This document shows, in pieces, positions 21,852-30,155 of a DNA stretch of 35,053 bases; within the stretch, counting starts at the first letter, position 1, and each line of letters starts with the position of its first letter. The position numbers and the translations under genes are program-made. Source of the stretch: JAXHUH01 sp034211175 (GTDB lineage Bacteria; Actinomycetota; Acidimicrobiia; Acidimicrobiales; CAIXPF01); assembly GCA_034211175.1 (NCBI GenBank), contig JAXHUH010000109.1:1-35053 (forward strand), written 5' to 3'. The notes below the pieces were generated by a model that did not search any database, had not been told where the DNA came from, and was given only the letters and a program-made list of their open reading frames with translations.

Positions 21852-24122
21852 TCAGTTCTCGACCGTGTACGACGCGTTCGCCGTCACGATCGAACCGTCG
21901 ACCAGGAACGCGATGGCCTGCAGCATGTGCTGGCCATTGGCGAGCGTCGCCGTGTCGAACGGCGGGACCACCCCATTCGACGCCGGCAGCATCTCGTAGG
22001 GCGCCGCCCCGTCGTAGCCGACCTGTTCGGCGTCGATGTAGAAGAGCACGTGGTCGACTGCGGCCGGCAGCGGATCCACGGGCCGCAGTGACACGTACAC
22101 CCCGCCGCTCAGCACGGTCCCGTTCATCGGCACCGGCTCCGACGCCGGATCGGCGCTCACCACGACCTCGAACGGCCGCGGGATCGCAGGCGTCGCCGCA
22201 TCGACCGTGAAGGTCGCCTCGGCCTGGCTGACCGTGCCGTCGGTGAGGGTCGTCTCCGCCATCACCGTGTGCTCGCCGGGCCCGAAGCGGGCCAGGTCGA
22301 TCGGGTAGGCACGGTCGGGCATGCCGCCGCCGAGGTCGTAGCCCGCCTGCTTCTCGACCTGCACGAGCATGCCGTCGACGAAGAAGCGGACCATGGCGAT
22401 GTTGCCGGAGACCGCCTCGGGCCGGACGAAGACGTAGGTCTCGCCGGAGAGCGTCTGGCCGGACAGCGGCCGGGGCTCGGAGCGGTCGGGGTGGTCGGAC
22501 ACCGCGAGCACCGGGTCGGCCTCGGTGTCGCCGGCCTGGTCGCCCCGGGGCGGCGCCGTACCGAGGTTCAGGTAGCCGTGGCCGTACACCGGGTCGAGCC
22601 CGGGGGCGCCCGGATCACCCGCGGCCGCGGCACGGGCCTGGAGCTCGGCGAGCACGCCGTTCGGGCCGGCCTCCGGGATCGCCTCCGAGAGCAGCGCCAA
22701 CGCACCGGCCACGTAGGGCGCCGAGGCCGAGGTGCCGCGGTAACCGACGCCGCAGCCCGAGGCCTGGCCGAGGGTGGTCGTGCTCACCGACTCCGACGCG
22801 ACGATCGACACCCCGACCCGGCCGTCGATGGTCGGGCCCTGGGAGCTGTACGGCACGAGCTGGCCGTCGTGGACGCAGTACGCGCCGACACCGATGATCC
22901 CGGGCGCACCGAGCGGCTCGGCGAGGCTCGTCGCCGCCACCGGGTGCTCGAGGTCGACCGCACCGAGAGTGAACAGGTCGACGCGCGGCGCCGAGGCGAT
23001 CGGCCCGCCGACGGCCTCCACCAGTGCGTGGAGCGTCACCGGACGGTCGTAGGGGTTGTCGAGGATGACCTGATCGACCGGGTCGGCGCCCGGCGCCTGC
23101 CGGCGCTCGATGCACATCGGCGGGATGGCCGGGTCCTCGGTCAGGCAGATGTCGAGATCGACGTCGGCGACCGGCCACTGGTCCCAGCGGAGGAACAGCA
23201 CGACGCGGCCCGAGGCCGGGAGCGTGAACGCCATCGCCTCGTCGCCGGCCGCCCACTCGTGGCGGCCGTTGCCGTCGGCATCGGTGAACGCGCCGCCCCA
23301 GTGGGTGCGGGCGTCGTTGCCGGCGCTGTTGACCCACAGGACGCCGGACTGCATCACCCGCCGGACGCTGTGCTCGGGCGTACCCGGGCCGCCGGAGCCG
23401 TCGCCACGAGAGGTGTTGTAGAAGCCGAGCGACATGTTGACGATGTCGATGTCGCGGGCCACCAGGTCGTCGACCGCGGTCGCGAGGTCGAGGTGGTCGT
23501 CGATGCAGACGAGGACCAGGTCGGCGCCCGGTGCCGTGTCGTGGATGAGCTCGGAGGTCACCGTGCCGTGGCGCGTGCCCTCGAAGCCGGCATCGCAGTG
23601 GTTCACCCGACGGTCGGCGGGCACCGCGGGGACCTCGCCGGCGGCGACACCGGCGGCCCAACCGCCGAAGCCGGAGTCGACGACGGCGATGGTGGTGCCC
23701 GCACCGGTCCAGCCGACCGAGCGCCAGCCCGTCGCGTCGGCGGCGGCGACACCCTCGCTGATCAGCGACGCGTCGACCTGCGTCTCGAATGCCGGGGCCA
23801 GGCCGTTCACGGCCCGTACGGCAGGAGAGGCGGCGATGGCCTCGGCCGACTCACGGTCGACGAGGACATCGAACACGCCGGCCACGATGCGCACGATCGA
23901 GCCGCCGGCGTCGTTCACCGCACCGACGGCGGCGTCGAACTGACCCGGCATCGGCTCGACGACGAGCCGCTCGTCCGCACCTGTGCCCACGGCGTCGGCA
24001 ACCACTCGCCCGACACGGGAGGCAGGTGCCAACCCGTCGTCGGACGCACCGACCACCAGCGGTGTCACAGCCGCTGCTATTCCGATCACCGCGGCCACGG
24101 CCGCGCCCAAGAACCACTTCAT
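21852..24122 (-). CDS. Secreted subtilisin-like serine protease (S8) with insertion and two C-terminal Ig-like repeats
   Basis: Product of 756 residues with an N-terminal signal (hydrophobic residues 3-25). A short inhibitor-like propeptide (about 45-120, ending near AVRAVNGLAP) is followed by the catalytic domain: Asp149 (VVDSGFGG), His185 (GTRHGT), Asn269 (NSAGND) and Ser465 (GTSASAPYVAG), so the triad is complete. Residues about 295-400, between Asn269 and Ser465, hold a beta-rich insert (LPASGRVVLFLRWDQWP...DLDICL) that resembles a PPC-type domain. Two repeats of about 85 residues at the C-terminus (about 555-640 and 665-756; LSGETYVFVRP / LSGGVYVSLRP) look Ig-like, with no sortase or membrane anchor. 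ATG start with a weak GGAG. Probably an extracellular protease; substrate unknown. Confidence 0.92.
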   Translation of the reverse strand: MKWFLGAAVAAVIGIAAAVTPLVVGASDDGLAPASRVGRVVADAVGTGADERLVVEPMPGQFDAAVGAVNDAGGSIVRIVAGVFDVLVDRESAEAIAASPAVRAVNGLAPAFETQVDASLISEGVAAADATGWRSVGWTGAGTTIAVVDSGFGGWAAGVAAGEVPAVPADRRVNHCDAGFEGTRHGTVTSELIHDTAPGADLVLVCIDDHLDLATAVDDLVARDIDIVNMSLGFYNTSRGDGSGGPGTPEHSVRRVMQSGVLWVNSAGNDARTHWGGAFTDADGNGRHEWAAGDEAMAFTLPASGRVVLFLRWDQWPVADVDLDICLTEDPAIPPMCIERRQAPGADPVDQVILDNPYDRPVTLHALVEAVGGPIASAPRVDLFTLGAVDLEHPVAATSLAEPLGAPGIIGVGAYCVHDGQLVPYSSQGPTIDGRVGVSIVASESVSTTTLGQASGCGVGYRGTSASAPYVAGALALLSEAIPEAGPNGVLAELQARAAAAGDPGAPGLDPVYGHGYLNLGTAPPRGDQAGDTEADPVLAVSDHPDRSEPRPLSGQTLSGETYVFVRPEAVSGNIAMVRFFVDGMLVQVEKQAGYDLGGGMPDRAYPIDLARFGPGEHTVMAETTLTDGTVSQAEATFTVDAATPAIPRPFEVVVSADPASEPVPMNGTVLSGGVYVSLRPVDPLPAAVDHVLFYIDAEQVGYDGAAPYEMLPASNGVVPPFDTATLANGQHMLQAIAFLVDGSIVTANASYTVEN

Positions 24123-24423
24123 GGGTGCCCCGCTCCTGCAACCCCGGTCGCTCGCTCACGTCATGGCGGGACATCCGCAAACCGCCCCGGTGTCCACGCC
24201 TGAACGAGGTATCGGCAGTCCCCGGGGCGCACTTCACTCGGAGTAGTGGGTCGATTTACCCAGCGTGAGGAGAGTTTGAGGTCACAGAGCGGAAACACCG
24301 CTTCTGGCACTCACGGAGCGCGCGCTTTCCGCGCGCGCTTCGAGAGTGGATCGGGTGATCGGGGCCGACGCGGATCCGGCGCGGGGTCATCCCGTGCCGG
24401 CTCGGACTCGTCAGCTCAGCGGG
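24123..24423. other. Intergenic region between guaA and the subtilase gene
   Basis: About 300 bp without a gene. From right to left it carries two stable hairpins that probably end guaA transcription, a weaker TGGGT/ACCCA stem at 24247-24262, and the subtilase upstream region, where no convincing promoter could be defined. Confidence 0.5.
24285..24339 (-). terminator. Tandem hairpins downstream of guaA
   Basis: AGCGCGCGC (24317-24325) and GCGCGCGCT (24331-24339) form a perfect 9-bp stem with a 5-nt loop. CAGAGCGG (24285-24292) and CCGCTTCTG (24298-24306) form an 8-bp stem with one bulged T. Both lie 85-140 bp after the guaA stop and should stop read-through into the subtilase gene. No T tract follows either. 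Confidence 0.5.
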
Positions 24424-26001
24424 TCATTCCCACTCGATGGTGCCCGGCGGCTTCGACGTGATGTCGTACGCCACCCGGTTGACCCCGGGGACCTCGTTGA
24501 TGATCCGGCCCGACATCCGGGCGAGCACGTCGTCGGGGAGACGGGCCCAGTCCGCGGTCATGGCGTCCTCGCTCGTGACCGCGCGGATCACGACGGGGTG
24601 GGCGTAGGTGCGCTCGTCGCCCATGACGCCGACGGTGCGCACGTCGGGCAGCAGCACCGCGAACGCCTGCCACACGTCGCGCTCGTGACCCGACGCCTTG
24701 ATCTCCTCGCGGACGATGGCGTCGGCCCGCTGCAGCGTGTCGACCCGCTCCGGGGTCACCTCGCCCATGATCCGCACGCCGAGACCGGGCCCGGGGAACG
24801 GGTGGCGCCAGACGATCTCCTCGGGGAGCCCGAGCTCCTCGCCGACCTTGCGCACCTCGTCCTTGAACAGCAGGCGCAGCGGCTCGACGAGGTCGAAGTC
24901 GATGTCCTCGGGGAGGCCACCGACGTTGTGGTGGCTCTTGATCTTGGCCGCGTCCTCGGTGCCCGACTCGATCACGTCCGGGTAGAGCGTGCCCTGGACG
25001 AGGTGGCGGGCGTCGGTCAGCCCGCCGCGGGCGTCCTCGAACACCCTGATGAACAGCTCGCCGATCGACTTTCGCTTCTCTTCGGGGTCGAGGACCCCGG
25101 CGAGCGCGTCGAAGAAGCGATCGCCCGCTCGCACGTGGATGAGCTCGATGCCCTGGTGTCGGCGGAACGTCTCGACGACCTGGTCGCCCTCGCCGAGGCG
25201 CATCAGGCCCGTGTCCACGAACACACACGTCAGCTGCGAACCGATCGCCCGGTGCACCAGCGCCGCCGCCACCGCAGAATCGACCCCGCCGCTCAGGGCA
25301 CAGATGGCGCGCCCGTCGCCGACCTGCTCGCGCACCAGCGCCATCTGCGACTCGATCACCGACGACATCGTCCAGTCGGTACCGCACCCGCACACGTCGT
25401 GGAGGAAGCGCTCGAGCATCTGCTGGCCGTGCGGCGTGTGCACGACCTCGGGGTGGAACTGCACGCCGTAGAAGCGCCGGTCGCGCTCCTCGAGCGCGGC
25501 CACCGGGGCGTCGGGCGCCGATGCGGTGACGACGAAGCCCTCGGGGGCCTCGGCGATCGAGTCGAAGTGGCTCATCCACACCGGCTGCGTCGTCGGCAGG
25601 TCGTGGGCCAGGACCCCGCCGTCGCCGTGGACGGTGAGGTCGGTGCGCCCGTACTCGCCGCGCCCGGTGTGGGCGACGCGTCCGCCGAGCTGCTGGGCCA
25701 GCAGCTGGGCGCCGTAGCAGATGCCGAGGACCGGCACGCCGAGCTCGTAGATGGCCGGGTCGATGCTCGGCGCACCCTCGACGTGGACCGACTTCGGGCC
25801 GCCGCTCAACACGATGCCCTTCGGGCGGCGCCGGGCGACCTCGTCCGCCGAGATCGAGTGGGGGACGATCTCGCTGTAGACGTGGGCCTCGCGCACCCGC
25901 CGGGCGATCAGCTGCGCGTACTGCGCACCGAAGTCGACGACGAGGACGAGGTCGTGCTCGGCCGCGGCCCGCGCCGCGGCCTCCTCGGCGGCTGTGCTCA
26001 A
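24424..26001 (-). CDS. guaA: GMP synthase (glutamine-hydrolysing)
   Basis: Makes GMP from XMP, ATP and glutamine. The class I glutaminase domain carries Cys95 (GICYGAQ), His183 and Glu185 (QFHPEV); the ATP pyrophosphatase domain has the P-loop SGGVDSA (237-243), and the C-terminal dimerisation domain ends RVAYDITSKPPGTIEWE. I chose a TTG start whose first bases overlap the guaB3 stop (TTGA): no ATG or GTG lies suitably placed in this frame, and it gives 525 residues, the same as E. coli GuaA. The overlap implies translational coupling with guaB3. Identification is firm; the start is inferred. Confidence 0.96.
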   Translation of the reverse strand: MSTAAEEAAARAAAEHDLVLVVDFGAQYAQLIARRVREAHVYSEIVPHSISADEVARRRPKGIVLSGGPKSVHVEGAPSIDPAIYELGVPVLGICYGAQLLAQQLGGRVAHTGRGEYGRTDLTVHGDGGVLAHDLPTTQPVWMSHFDSIAEAPEGFVVTASAPDAPVAALEERDRRFYGVQFHPEVVHTPHGQQMLERFLHDVCGCGTDWTMSSVIESQMALVREQVGDGRAICALSGGVDSAVAAALVHRAIGSQLTCVFVDTGLMRLGEGDQVVETFRRHQGIELIHVRAGDRFFDALAGVLDPEEKRKSIGELFIRVFEDARGGLTDARHLVQGTLYPDVIESGTEDAAKIKSHHNVGGLPEDIDFDLVEPLRLLFKDEVRKVGEELGLPEEIVWRHPFPGPGLGVRIMGEVTPERVDTLQRADAIVREEIKASGHERDVWQAFAVLLPDVRTVGVMGDERTYAHPVVIRAVTSEDAMTADWARLPDDVLARMSGRIINEVPGVNRVAYDITSKPPGTIEWE

Positions 26002-27161
26002 CGACCCATGCCGACGGCCTGGCTGCGCTGGAGCGCCTTGCCCTCCGTCTGCAGCGCGGGGGCGACCATGATCTCCGCCTTCTGGAACTCCTTCAGCGTC
26101 TCGTAGCCGCAGGTGGCCATCGAGGTGCGCAGCGCGCCACCGAGGTTGAGCCGGCCGTCGTTCTCCTTGGCCGGGCCGACGAGGATCTCCTCGAGCGTGC
26201 CCCGGGTCGTGGTCCGCACCCGCGTGCCGCGCGGCAACGTCGGGTGGAAGGTGGCCATGCCCCAGTGCCAACCGCGGCCGGGCGCCTCGCTCGCGGCCGC
26301 CAGCGGCGAGCCGACCATCACGGCGTCGGCGCCGCACACGACGGCCTTGGCGACGTCGCCGCCGGTGGCCATGCCACCGTCGGCGATGACGTGGACGTAG
26401 ACGCCGGTCTCGTCGAGGTGGCGCATCCGGGCGGCACGGGCGTCGGCGATCGCCGTCGCCTGGGGGACGCCGATGCCGAGGACACCCCGCGTCGTGCAGG
26501 CGTGGCCCGGCCCGACACCCACGAGGATGCCGGCGGCACCGGTGCGCATCAGGTGGAGGGCGGCGAGGTAGCTGGCGCAGCCACCGACGATGACCGGGGT
26601 CTGCATGCGGCGCACGAACGTCTTCAGGTTGAGCGGCTCGGCCGCCTTCGAGACGTGCTCGGCGGAGACCACCGTGCCCTGGATGACGAGCAGGTCGAGC
26701 TCGGCCTTCTGGATCGCCGGCAGCATCCACTCGGCCCGCTGCGGGGTGACCGCGGCGCACGAGGTGACGCCGGCCTCGTTGATCTGGCGGATCCGCTCGG
26801 TCACGAGCTCGAGCTGGATCGGCTCGGTGTAGATCTCCTGCATCCGCCGGGTCGCCTTCTCGGCGTCGAGCTCGGCGATCTCCTCGAGGTAGGGCTCCGG
26901 GTCCTCGTAGCGGGTCCACAGGCCCTCGAGGTTGAGCGTCCCGAGCCCGCCGAGCTCACCCATGCGGATCGCGGTGGCCGGGCTCACGACGCCGTCCATC
27001 GCCGACGCCATGATCGGCAGGTCGAAGCGGTAGGCGTCGATCTCCCAGCTGATGTCGACGTCCTCGGGGTCCCGGGTGCGGCGGCTCGGGACGATCGCGA
27101 TGTCGTCGAACCCGTACGCCCGACGACCGGACTTGCCCATGCCGATCTCGATCTCAGCCAT
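25998..27161 (-). CDS. guaB3: GuaB3 family IMP dehydrogenase-related protein
   Basis: TIM-barrel protein of 387 residues of the IMPDH/GMP reductase superfamily, lacking the paired CBS domains of GuaB (the barrel runs through residues 85-115 without the usual insertion). The N-terminus YGFDDIAIVPSRRTRDPEDV is characteristic of GuaB3. The catalytic loop is GPGHACTTR with Cys222 in the IMPDH nucleophile position, and the phosphate-site strands IADGGMATGGD and AVMVGSPLA are kept. Cyanobacterial GuaB3 has been reported to have IMPDH activity; the actinobacterial role is less clear. Of two adjacent ATGs I prefer the second, which begins MAEIEIG as in relatives and has AGGGG 6 nt upstream. guaA follows with a 4-nt overlap, so both act in guanylate supply. 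Confidence 0.92.
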   Translation of the reverse strand: MAEIEIGMGKSGRRAYGFDDIAIVPSRRTRDPEDVDISWEIDAYRFDLPIMASAMDGVVSPATAIRMGELGGLGTLNLEGLWTRYEDPEPYLEEIAELDAEKATRRMQEIYTEPIQLELVTERIRQINEAGVTSCAAVTPQRAEWMLPAIQKAELDLLVIQGTVVSAEHVSKAAEPLNLKTFVRRMQTPVIVGGCASYLAALHLMRTGAAGILVGVGPGHACTTRGVLGIGVPQATAIADARAARMRHLDETGVYVHVIADGGMATGGDVAKAVVCGADAVMVGSPLAAASEAPGRGWHWGMATFHPTLPRGTRVRTTTRGTLEEILVGPAKENDGRLNLGGALRTSMATCGYETLKEFQKAEIMVAPALQTEGKALQRSQAVGMGR

Positions 27162-27196
27162 CATCGGCCCCTTCCCAACGACCCCGACCGCCGCTC

Positions 27197-27202
27197 AGAG
27201 TA
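27197..27202 (-). promoter_or_regulatory. Candidate -10 box (TACTCT) of the guaB3-guaA operon
   Basis: TACTCT lies 35 nt before the start codon, giving a leader of about 25 nt that contains the AAGGGG ribosome site. The rest of the 100-bp gap shows nothing distinctive. Confidence 0.35.
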
Positions 27203-27265
27203 GCGGACGCAGGGGCGCCGGCCGGCGCACGGGAGCGGCGCCGCGGCCGGCCTCCGGAGGACCGC

Positions 27266-27676
27266 TCAGGCGCCGGAGAGCCGCTTGAGGACCTCGCGTG
27301 CGACGTTGATGTTCATCTCGTAGACCGCGGACCGGCCGGCCTCGGCGGCGCGGCGGACGACGGCCTCGCCGGTCAGCTCGGCGACGCTGTCGAGGCCCTC
27401 GACCAGGGCGGTCCGGGTGGCATCGGTGGCCCGGTAGCCCATGTCGGTCAGGGCCTTGAACAGCTCGTGCTGGGCCACCGGCTCGGGCGCGGACTGGGCG
27501 ACGAGGCGCAGGGCGTCCTTGGTCAGGGTCGCCCCCTGCTCGATCGCCTCGGCGGGGCTGAGGCGAGGTTCGGGCGCCTCGGCGGCGGGCACCGGCTCCC
27601 CCACCGACTCCAACCACCGGCGCACCTGTGCGACCAGGTCGGCGTGGGAGTCGCCCTCGAAGGACAACGTCGGCAT
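27266..27676 (-). CDS. Small protein of unknown function
   Basis: Product of 136 residues, not recognised. Residues 1-28 begin MPTLSFEGDSHADLVAQVRRWL, followed by a Pro/Ala/Glu linker (about 29-40) and a helical part in which TKDALRLVAQSAPEPVAQHELFKALTDMGY could be a winged-helix-like segment. No signal peptide or membrane helix. The ATG has no ribosome site, but a TAGCCT box 6 nt upstream suggests a leaderless mRNA. It lies between the guaB3-guaA operon and the PLP decarboxylase on the same strand, with its own promoter. A DNA-binding role is only a guess from helix pattern. Confidence 0.75.
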   Translation of the reverse strand: MPTLSFEGDSHADLVAQVRRWLESVGEPVPAAEAPEPRLSPAEAIEQGATLTKDALRLVAQSAPEPVAQHELFKALTDMGYRATDATRTALVEGLDSVAELTGEAVVRRAAEAGRSAVYEMNINVAREVLKRLSGA

Positions 27677-27682
27677 GGCGTG

Positions 27683-27688
27683 AGGCTA
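27683..27688 (-). promoter_or_regulatory. Candidate -10 box (TAGCCT), leaderless promoter
   Basis: TAGCCT ends 6 nt before the ATG at 27676, and no ribosome site is present. It separates this gene's expression from the decarboxylase upstream. Confidence 0.45.
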
Positions 27689-27742
27689 GCCCCGATGGGC
27701 CCGGCGGCACCCGGACATCGTGTCGCGGGGCGACCCGCGGGC

Positions 27743-29203
27743 TCAGGCCAGCTCGTCGATGGCGTCGGCGAGGGACACGACGTGGTGGTGGCGCGTCGCC
27801 GTGGCCCCGATCGACACCCGGACCACGAAACGACCGTGCACGGTCGTGTGGGTCAGGAACACGCGGCCCGTCGCGTTGAGCGCCGCCATCAGCGCCCGGG
27901 TGGCGTCGTCGCCGTCGACGTGGCGGAAGCACACCAGGTTCAGCGGGTGGGGCGCGGCGAGGACCAGCTTCGGATGGGCGGCGAGCCGCTCGGCGAGCTC
28001 GGCGGCCCACCCGACGTGCTCGCGGACGTGGTGGGCGAGCCCGGTGGCGCCGTAGTGGCGGATGACGAACCACAGCTTGAGCGCCCGGAACCGGCGACCG
28101 AGCGGGATCTGCCAGTCGCGGTAGTCGACGACCTCGCCCGACTCGGTCGCGGCGTTGCGCAGGTACTCCGGCAGGATGCTCAACGCCTCGAGCAGCGGGC
28201 CGCGGTCGGCCACCCAGAAGCAGTTGCAGTCGAAGTTCGTGAACAGCCACTTGTGGGGGTTGAAGCAGTAGCTGTCGGCGCCGTCGAGACCGTCGTTGAC
28301 GAACCGCAGCTCGGGGGCCACCGCCGCGGCCCCCGCCAGTGCGCCGTCGACGTGGAGCCAGGCCCCGTGGCGCCGGGCGACCCGGGCCACGGCGGCGACC
28401 GGGTCGATCGCCGTTGTCGAGGTCGTGCCGACGGTGGCGGTCACGTGGAACGGGACCAGCCCGGCGTCGCGGTCGGCGGCCATGGCGGCGTCGAGGGCGG
28501 CCGGGTCGAGGGCGAGCGTGTCGTCGGTGCCCACCTTGCGCAGGTGGCCGATCCCGGCGATCCGGGCCCCCTTGTCGATCGAGGAGTGGCCCTCGGTCGA
28601 GGTGTAGGCCACCAGACGGTCGAACGGGGCGCCGGCCCGGTGGCGGGCCGCGAGCATCGACACGAGCGTCGCGCTCGACGCGGAGTCCTGGATGACCCCG
28701 CCACCGGCGCCGTCGGAGCGGAAGCGGGGCGGGAGGTCGCACAGCTCGAGCATCCAGTCGAGGACGTGCTGCTCGAGCTCGGTGCACGCCGGGCTCGTCG
28801 ACCACAGCATCCCCTGCACGCCGAAGCCGGCCGAGAGCAGCTCACCGAGGATCGACGGACCGGACGCGTTGGCCGGGAAGTAGCCGAAGAAGCCGGGCGA
28901 CTGCCAGTGGGTCAGCCCGTCGAGGACCACGCGGTCGACGTCGGCCAGCACGTCGGCGAACGGCTCGGGGTCGGTGGGCGGGTGGGCGGGCAGGCGTCGG
29001 CGGATCTCACCGGGAGCGACCCGCGACGCGACGGGGAGGTCACCGACCTCCTCCATGTAGCGGGCGATGCGCTCGACGACCGCCGCGCCGCGGGCCCGGA
29101 ACTCGTCGGGCGTCATGTGGTACCCGGCGCCGGTCGGCATGGTCTCGCCGGTGGGCCCGGTGTCGCCGCCGGATGCGGGCTCGCCGGCGGACGCGTCCGT
29201 CAT
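27743..29203 (-). CDS. Pyridoxal-phosphate decarboxylase, aromatic-L-amino-acid decarboxylase type
   Basis: Group II PLP enzyme of 486 residues that should convert an amino acid to its amine. The PLP lysine is Lys318 in NPHKWLFTNFDC; His206 (EGHSSIDKGA) fits the ring-stacking His and Asp286 (LHVDGALAG) the residue that binds the pyridine nitrogen. The segment HWQSPGFFGYFPANAS, SAGFGVQGMLWSTSPACTELE follows the aromatic amino acid (Dopa/Trp/Tyr) decarboxylases more than glutamate decarboxylases. In HVDGALAG the usual Ala-Tyr pair (HVDAAYAG) is replaced, so substrate choice may differ. The ATG overlaps the Nudix gene stop (ATGA), so the two are coupled. Family firm; substrate inferred. Confidence 0.92.
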   Translation of the reverse strand: MTDASAGEPASGGDTGPTGETMPTGAGYHMTPDEFRARGAAVVERIARYMEEVGDLPVASRVAPGEIRRRLPAHPPTDPEPFADVLADVDRVVLDGLTHWQSPGFFGYFPANASGPSILGELLSAGFGVQGMLWSTSPACTELEQHVLDWMLELCDLPPRFRSDGAGGGVIQDSASSATLVSMLAARHRAGAPFDRLVAYTSTEGHSSIDKGARIAGIGHLRKVGTDDTLALDPAALDAAMAADRDAGLVPFHVTATVGTTSTTAIDPVAAVARVARRHGAWLHVDGALAGAAAVAPELRFVNDGLDGADSYCFNPHKWLFTNFDCNCFWVADRGPLLEALSILPEYLRNAATESGEVVDYRDWQIPLGRRFRALKLWFVIRHYGATGLAHHVREHVGWAAELAERLAAHPKLVLAAPHPLNLVCFRHVDGDDATRALMAALNATGRVFLTHTTVHGRFVVRVSIGATATRHHHVVSLADAIDELA

Positions 29204-29886
29204 TCCTCGACCCCGGTGGCGATGGCCAGCAGCTGGCGCAGCATGCGGGCGGTGGCGCCCCAGACCGTGTCGCCGACGAGCTCGAAGAACGCCATGTCCC
29301 GCTCGACGCCCCCGAAGCACCAGCGCTCCTCGCGCCACACCTCGTCCAGCAGGAGCTCGGCCATCGGCACCCGGAGGATGGCGTCGACCTCGGTGCGGTC
29401 GGCCTCGAGCCGGGGCGGGCGGGTGAGACGGGCGACGACCGGCACGATCTCGGCGCCGGAGGACACGGTGGCGAGGTGGTCGAGCTCGCCGACGACCTCG
29501 ACGAGCGAGGGTTCGAGCGAGATCTCCTCGTCGGCCTCCCGCAGCGCGGTGTCGACCGGGCCGCCGTCGATCTCCTCGGCCCGCCCGCCGGGGAAGCAGA
29601 CCTCACCGGCGTGGGTGCGGATGTGCCAGGGACGGCGGGTGAGCACGATGGTCGGCGCACCGTCGGCGGCCTCGTCCTCGTACATGGCGACGAGGACGGC
29701 GGAGGGGCGGGCCCCGGCGACCGGGCGCACGACGAGGTTGCCCGAGCCGCGCGCCGCGACCCGGTCGCACACCTCGTCGAGGTCGACGGCGCGGCCGGAC
29801 TCCGGCACGGCGCCCCACGGCGGTGGGCCCCCGGGGGTCGCGTCGGCCGGCCGGGGGATGCGCTGCGCGCCGCCGCGCACCCTCAC
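29200..29886 (-). CDS. Nudix hydrolase, CoA pyrophosphatase type
   Basis: Product of 228 residues. The Nudix fold is centred on residues about 98-124: CFPGGRAEE, then DTALREADEEISL, with the metal-binding READEE core. The final Gly of the usual EEIGL is Ser, and the first Glu position of the box is an Asp/Gly, both seen in divergent members. The TALRE pattern is that of CoA/acyl-CoA diphosphatases (NudL-like), which clear oxidised or unwanted CoA thioesters. The GTG start has GGAG 6 nt upstream; a second GTG two codons later is possible. It lies 28 bp after the 52-residue gene and overlaps the decarboxylase start, so the three form one operon. Confidence 0.88.
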   Translation of the reverse strand: MRVRGGAQRIPRPADATPGGPPPWGAVPESGRAVDLDEVCDRVAARGSGNLVVRPVAGARPSAVLVAMYEDEAADGAPTIVLTRRPWHIRTHAGEVCFPGGRAEEIDGGPVDTALREADEEISLEPSLVEVVGELDHLATVSSGAEIVPVVARLTRPPRLEADRTEVDAILRVPMAELLLDEVWREERWCFGGVERDMAFFELVGDTVWGATARMLRQLLAIATGVEE

Positions 29887-29914
29887 CTGCGGCTCCGGCC
29901 GTCGGGACGGGCGC

Positions 29915-30073
29915 TCACGGCTCGGAGACGGGGACCCCGGCCATCTGCTCGAGGACCTGGCGGAGACCGCCGGTCTTCAGGTTGGCCAGCGTCCGCCCGG
30001 GCGGCGTCTCGCCGCGCTCCCACTCCATCCAGTGGGCGAGCAGCTTGGCGGGGTCCGGGGGCGGTCGGTCCAT
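29915..30073 (-). CDS. 52-residue protein at the head of the Nudix-decarboxylase operon
   Basis: Small soluble protein starting MDRPPPDPAKLLAHWMEWE and ending QVLEQMAGVPVSEP. The middle (RGETPPGRTLANLKTGGLRQVLEQ) looks helical. Not recognised as a named family, but the length, composition and fixed position just before a Nudix gene make a real gene likely. The ATG has no ribosome site; a TACCAT box 8 nt upstream supports a leaderless start here in preference to an upstream start at 30127. It could be a partner or regulator of the Nudix enzyme (inference). Confidence 0.7.
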   Translation of the reverse strand: MDRPPPDPAKLLAHWMEWERGETPPGRTLANLKTGGLRQVLEQMAGVPVSEP

Positions 30074-30081
30074 GGGCCGAG

Positions 30082-30087
30082 ATGGTA
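30082..30087 (-). promoter_or_regulatory. Candidate -10 box (TACCAT), leaderless promoter of the Nudix-decarboxylase operon
   Basis: TACCAT ends 8 nt before the ATG at 30073. It probably drives the three-gene operon reaching 27743. Confidence 0.5.
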
Positions 30088-30155
30088 TCGGCACCGCGCC
30101 CGCCGGGGCCTCACACCCCGGTTCCACGGGCGGGCGATCTTCATCCGTGTCGATA

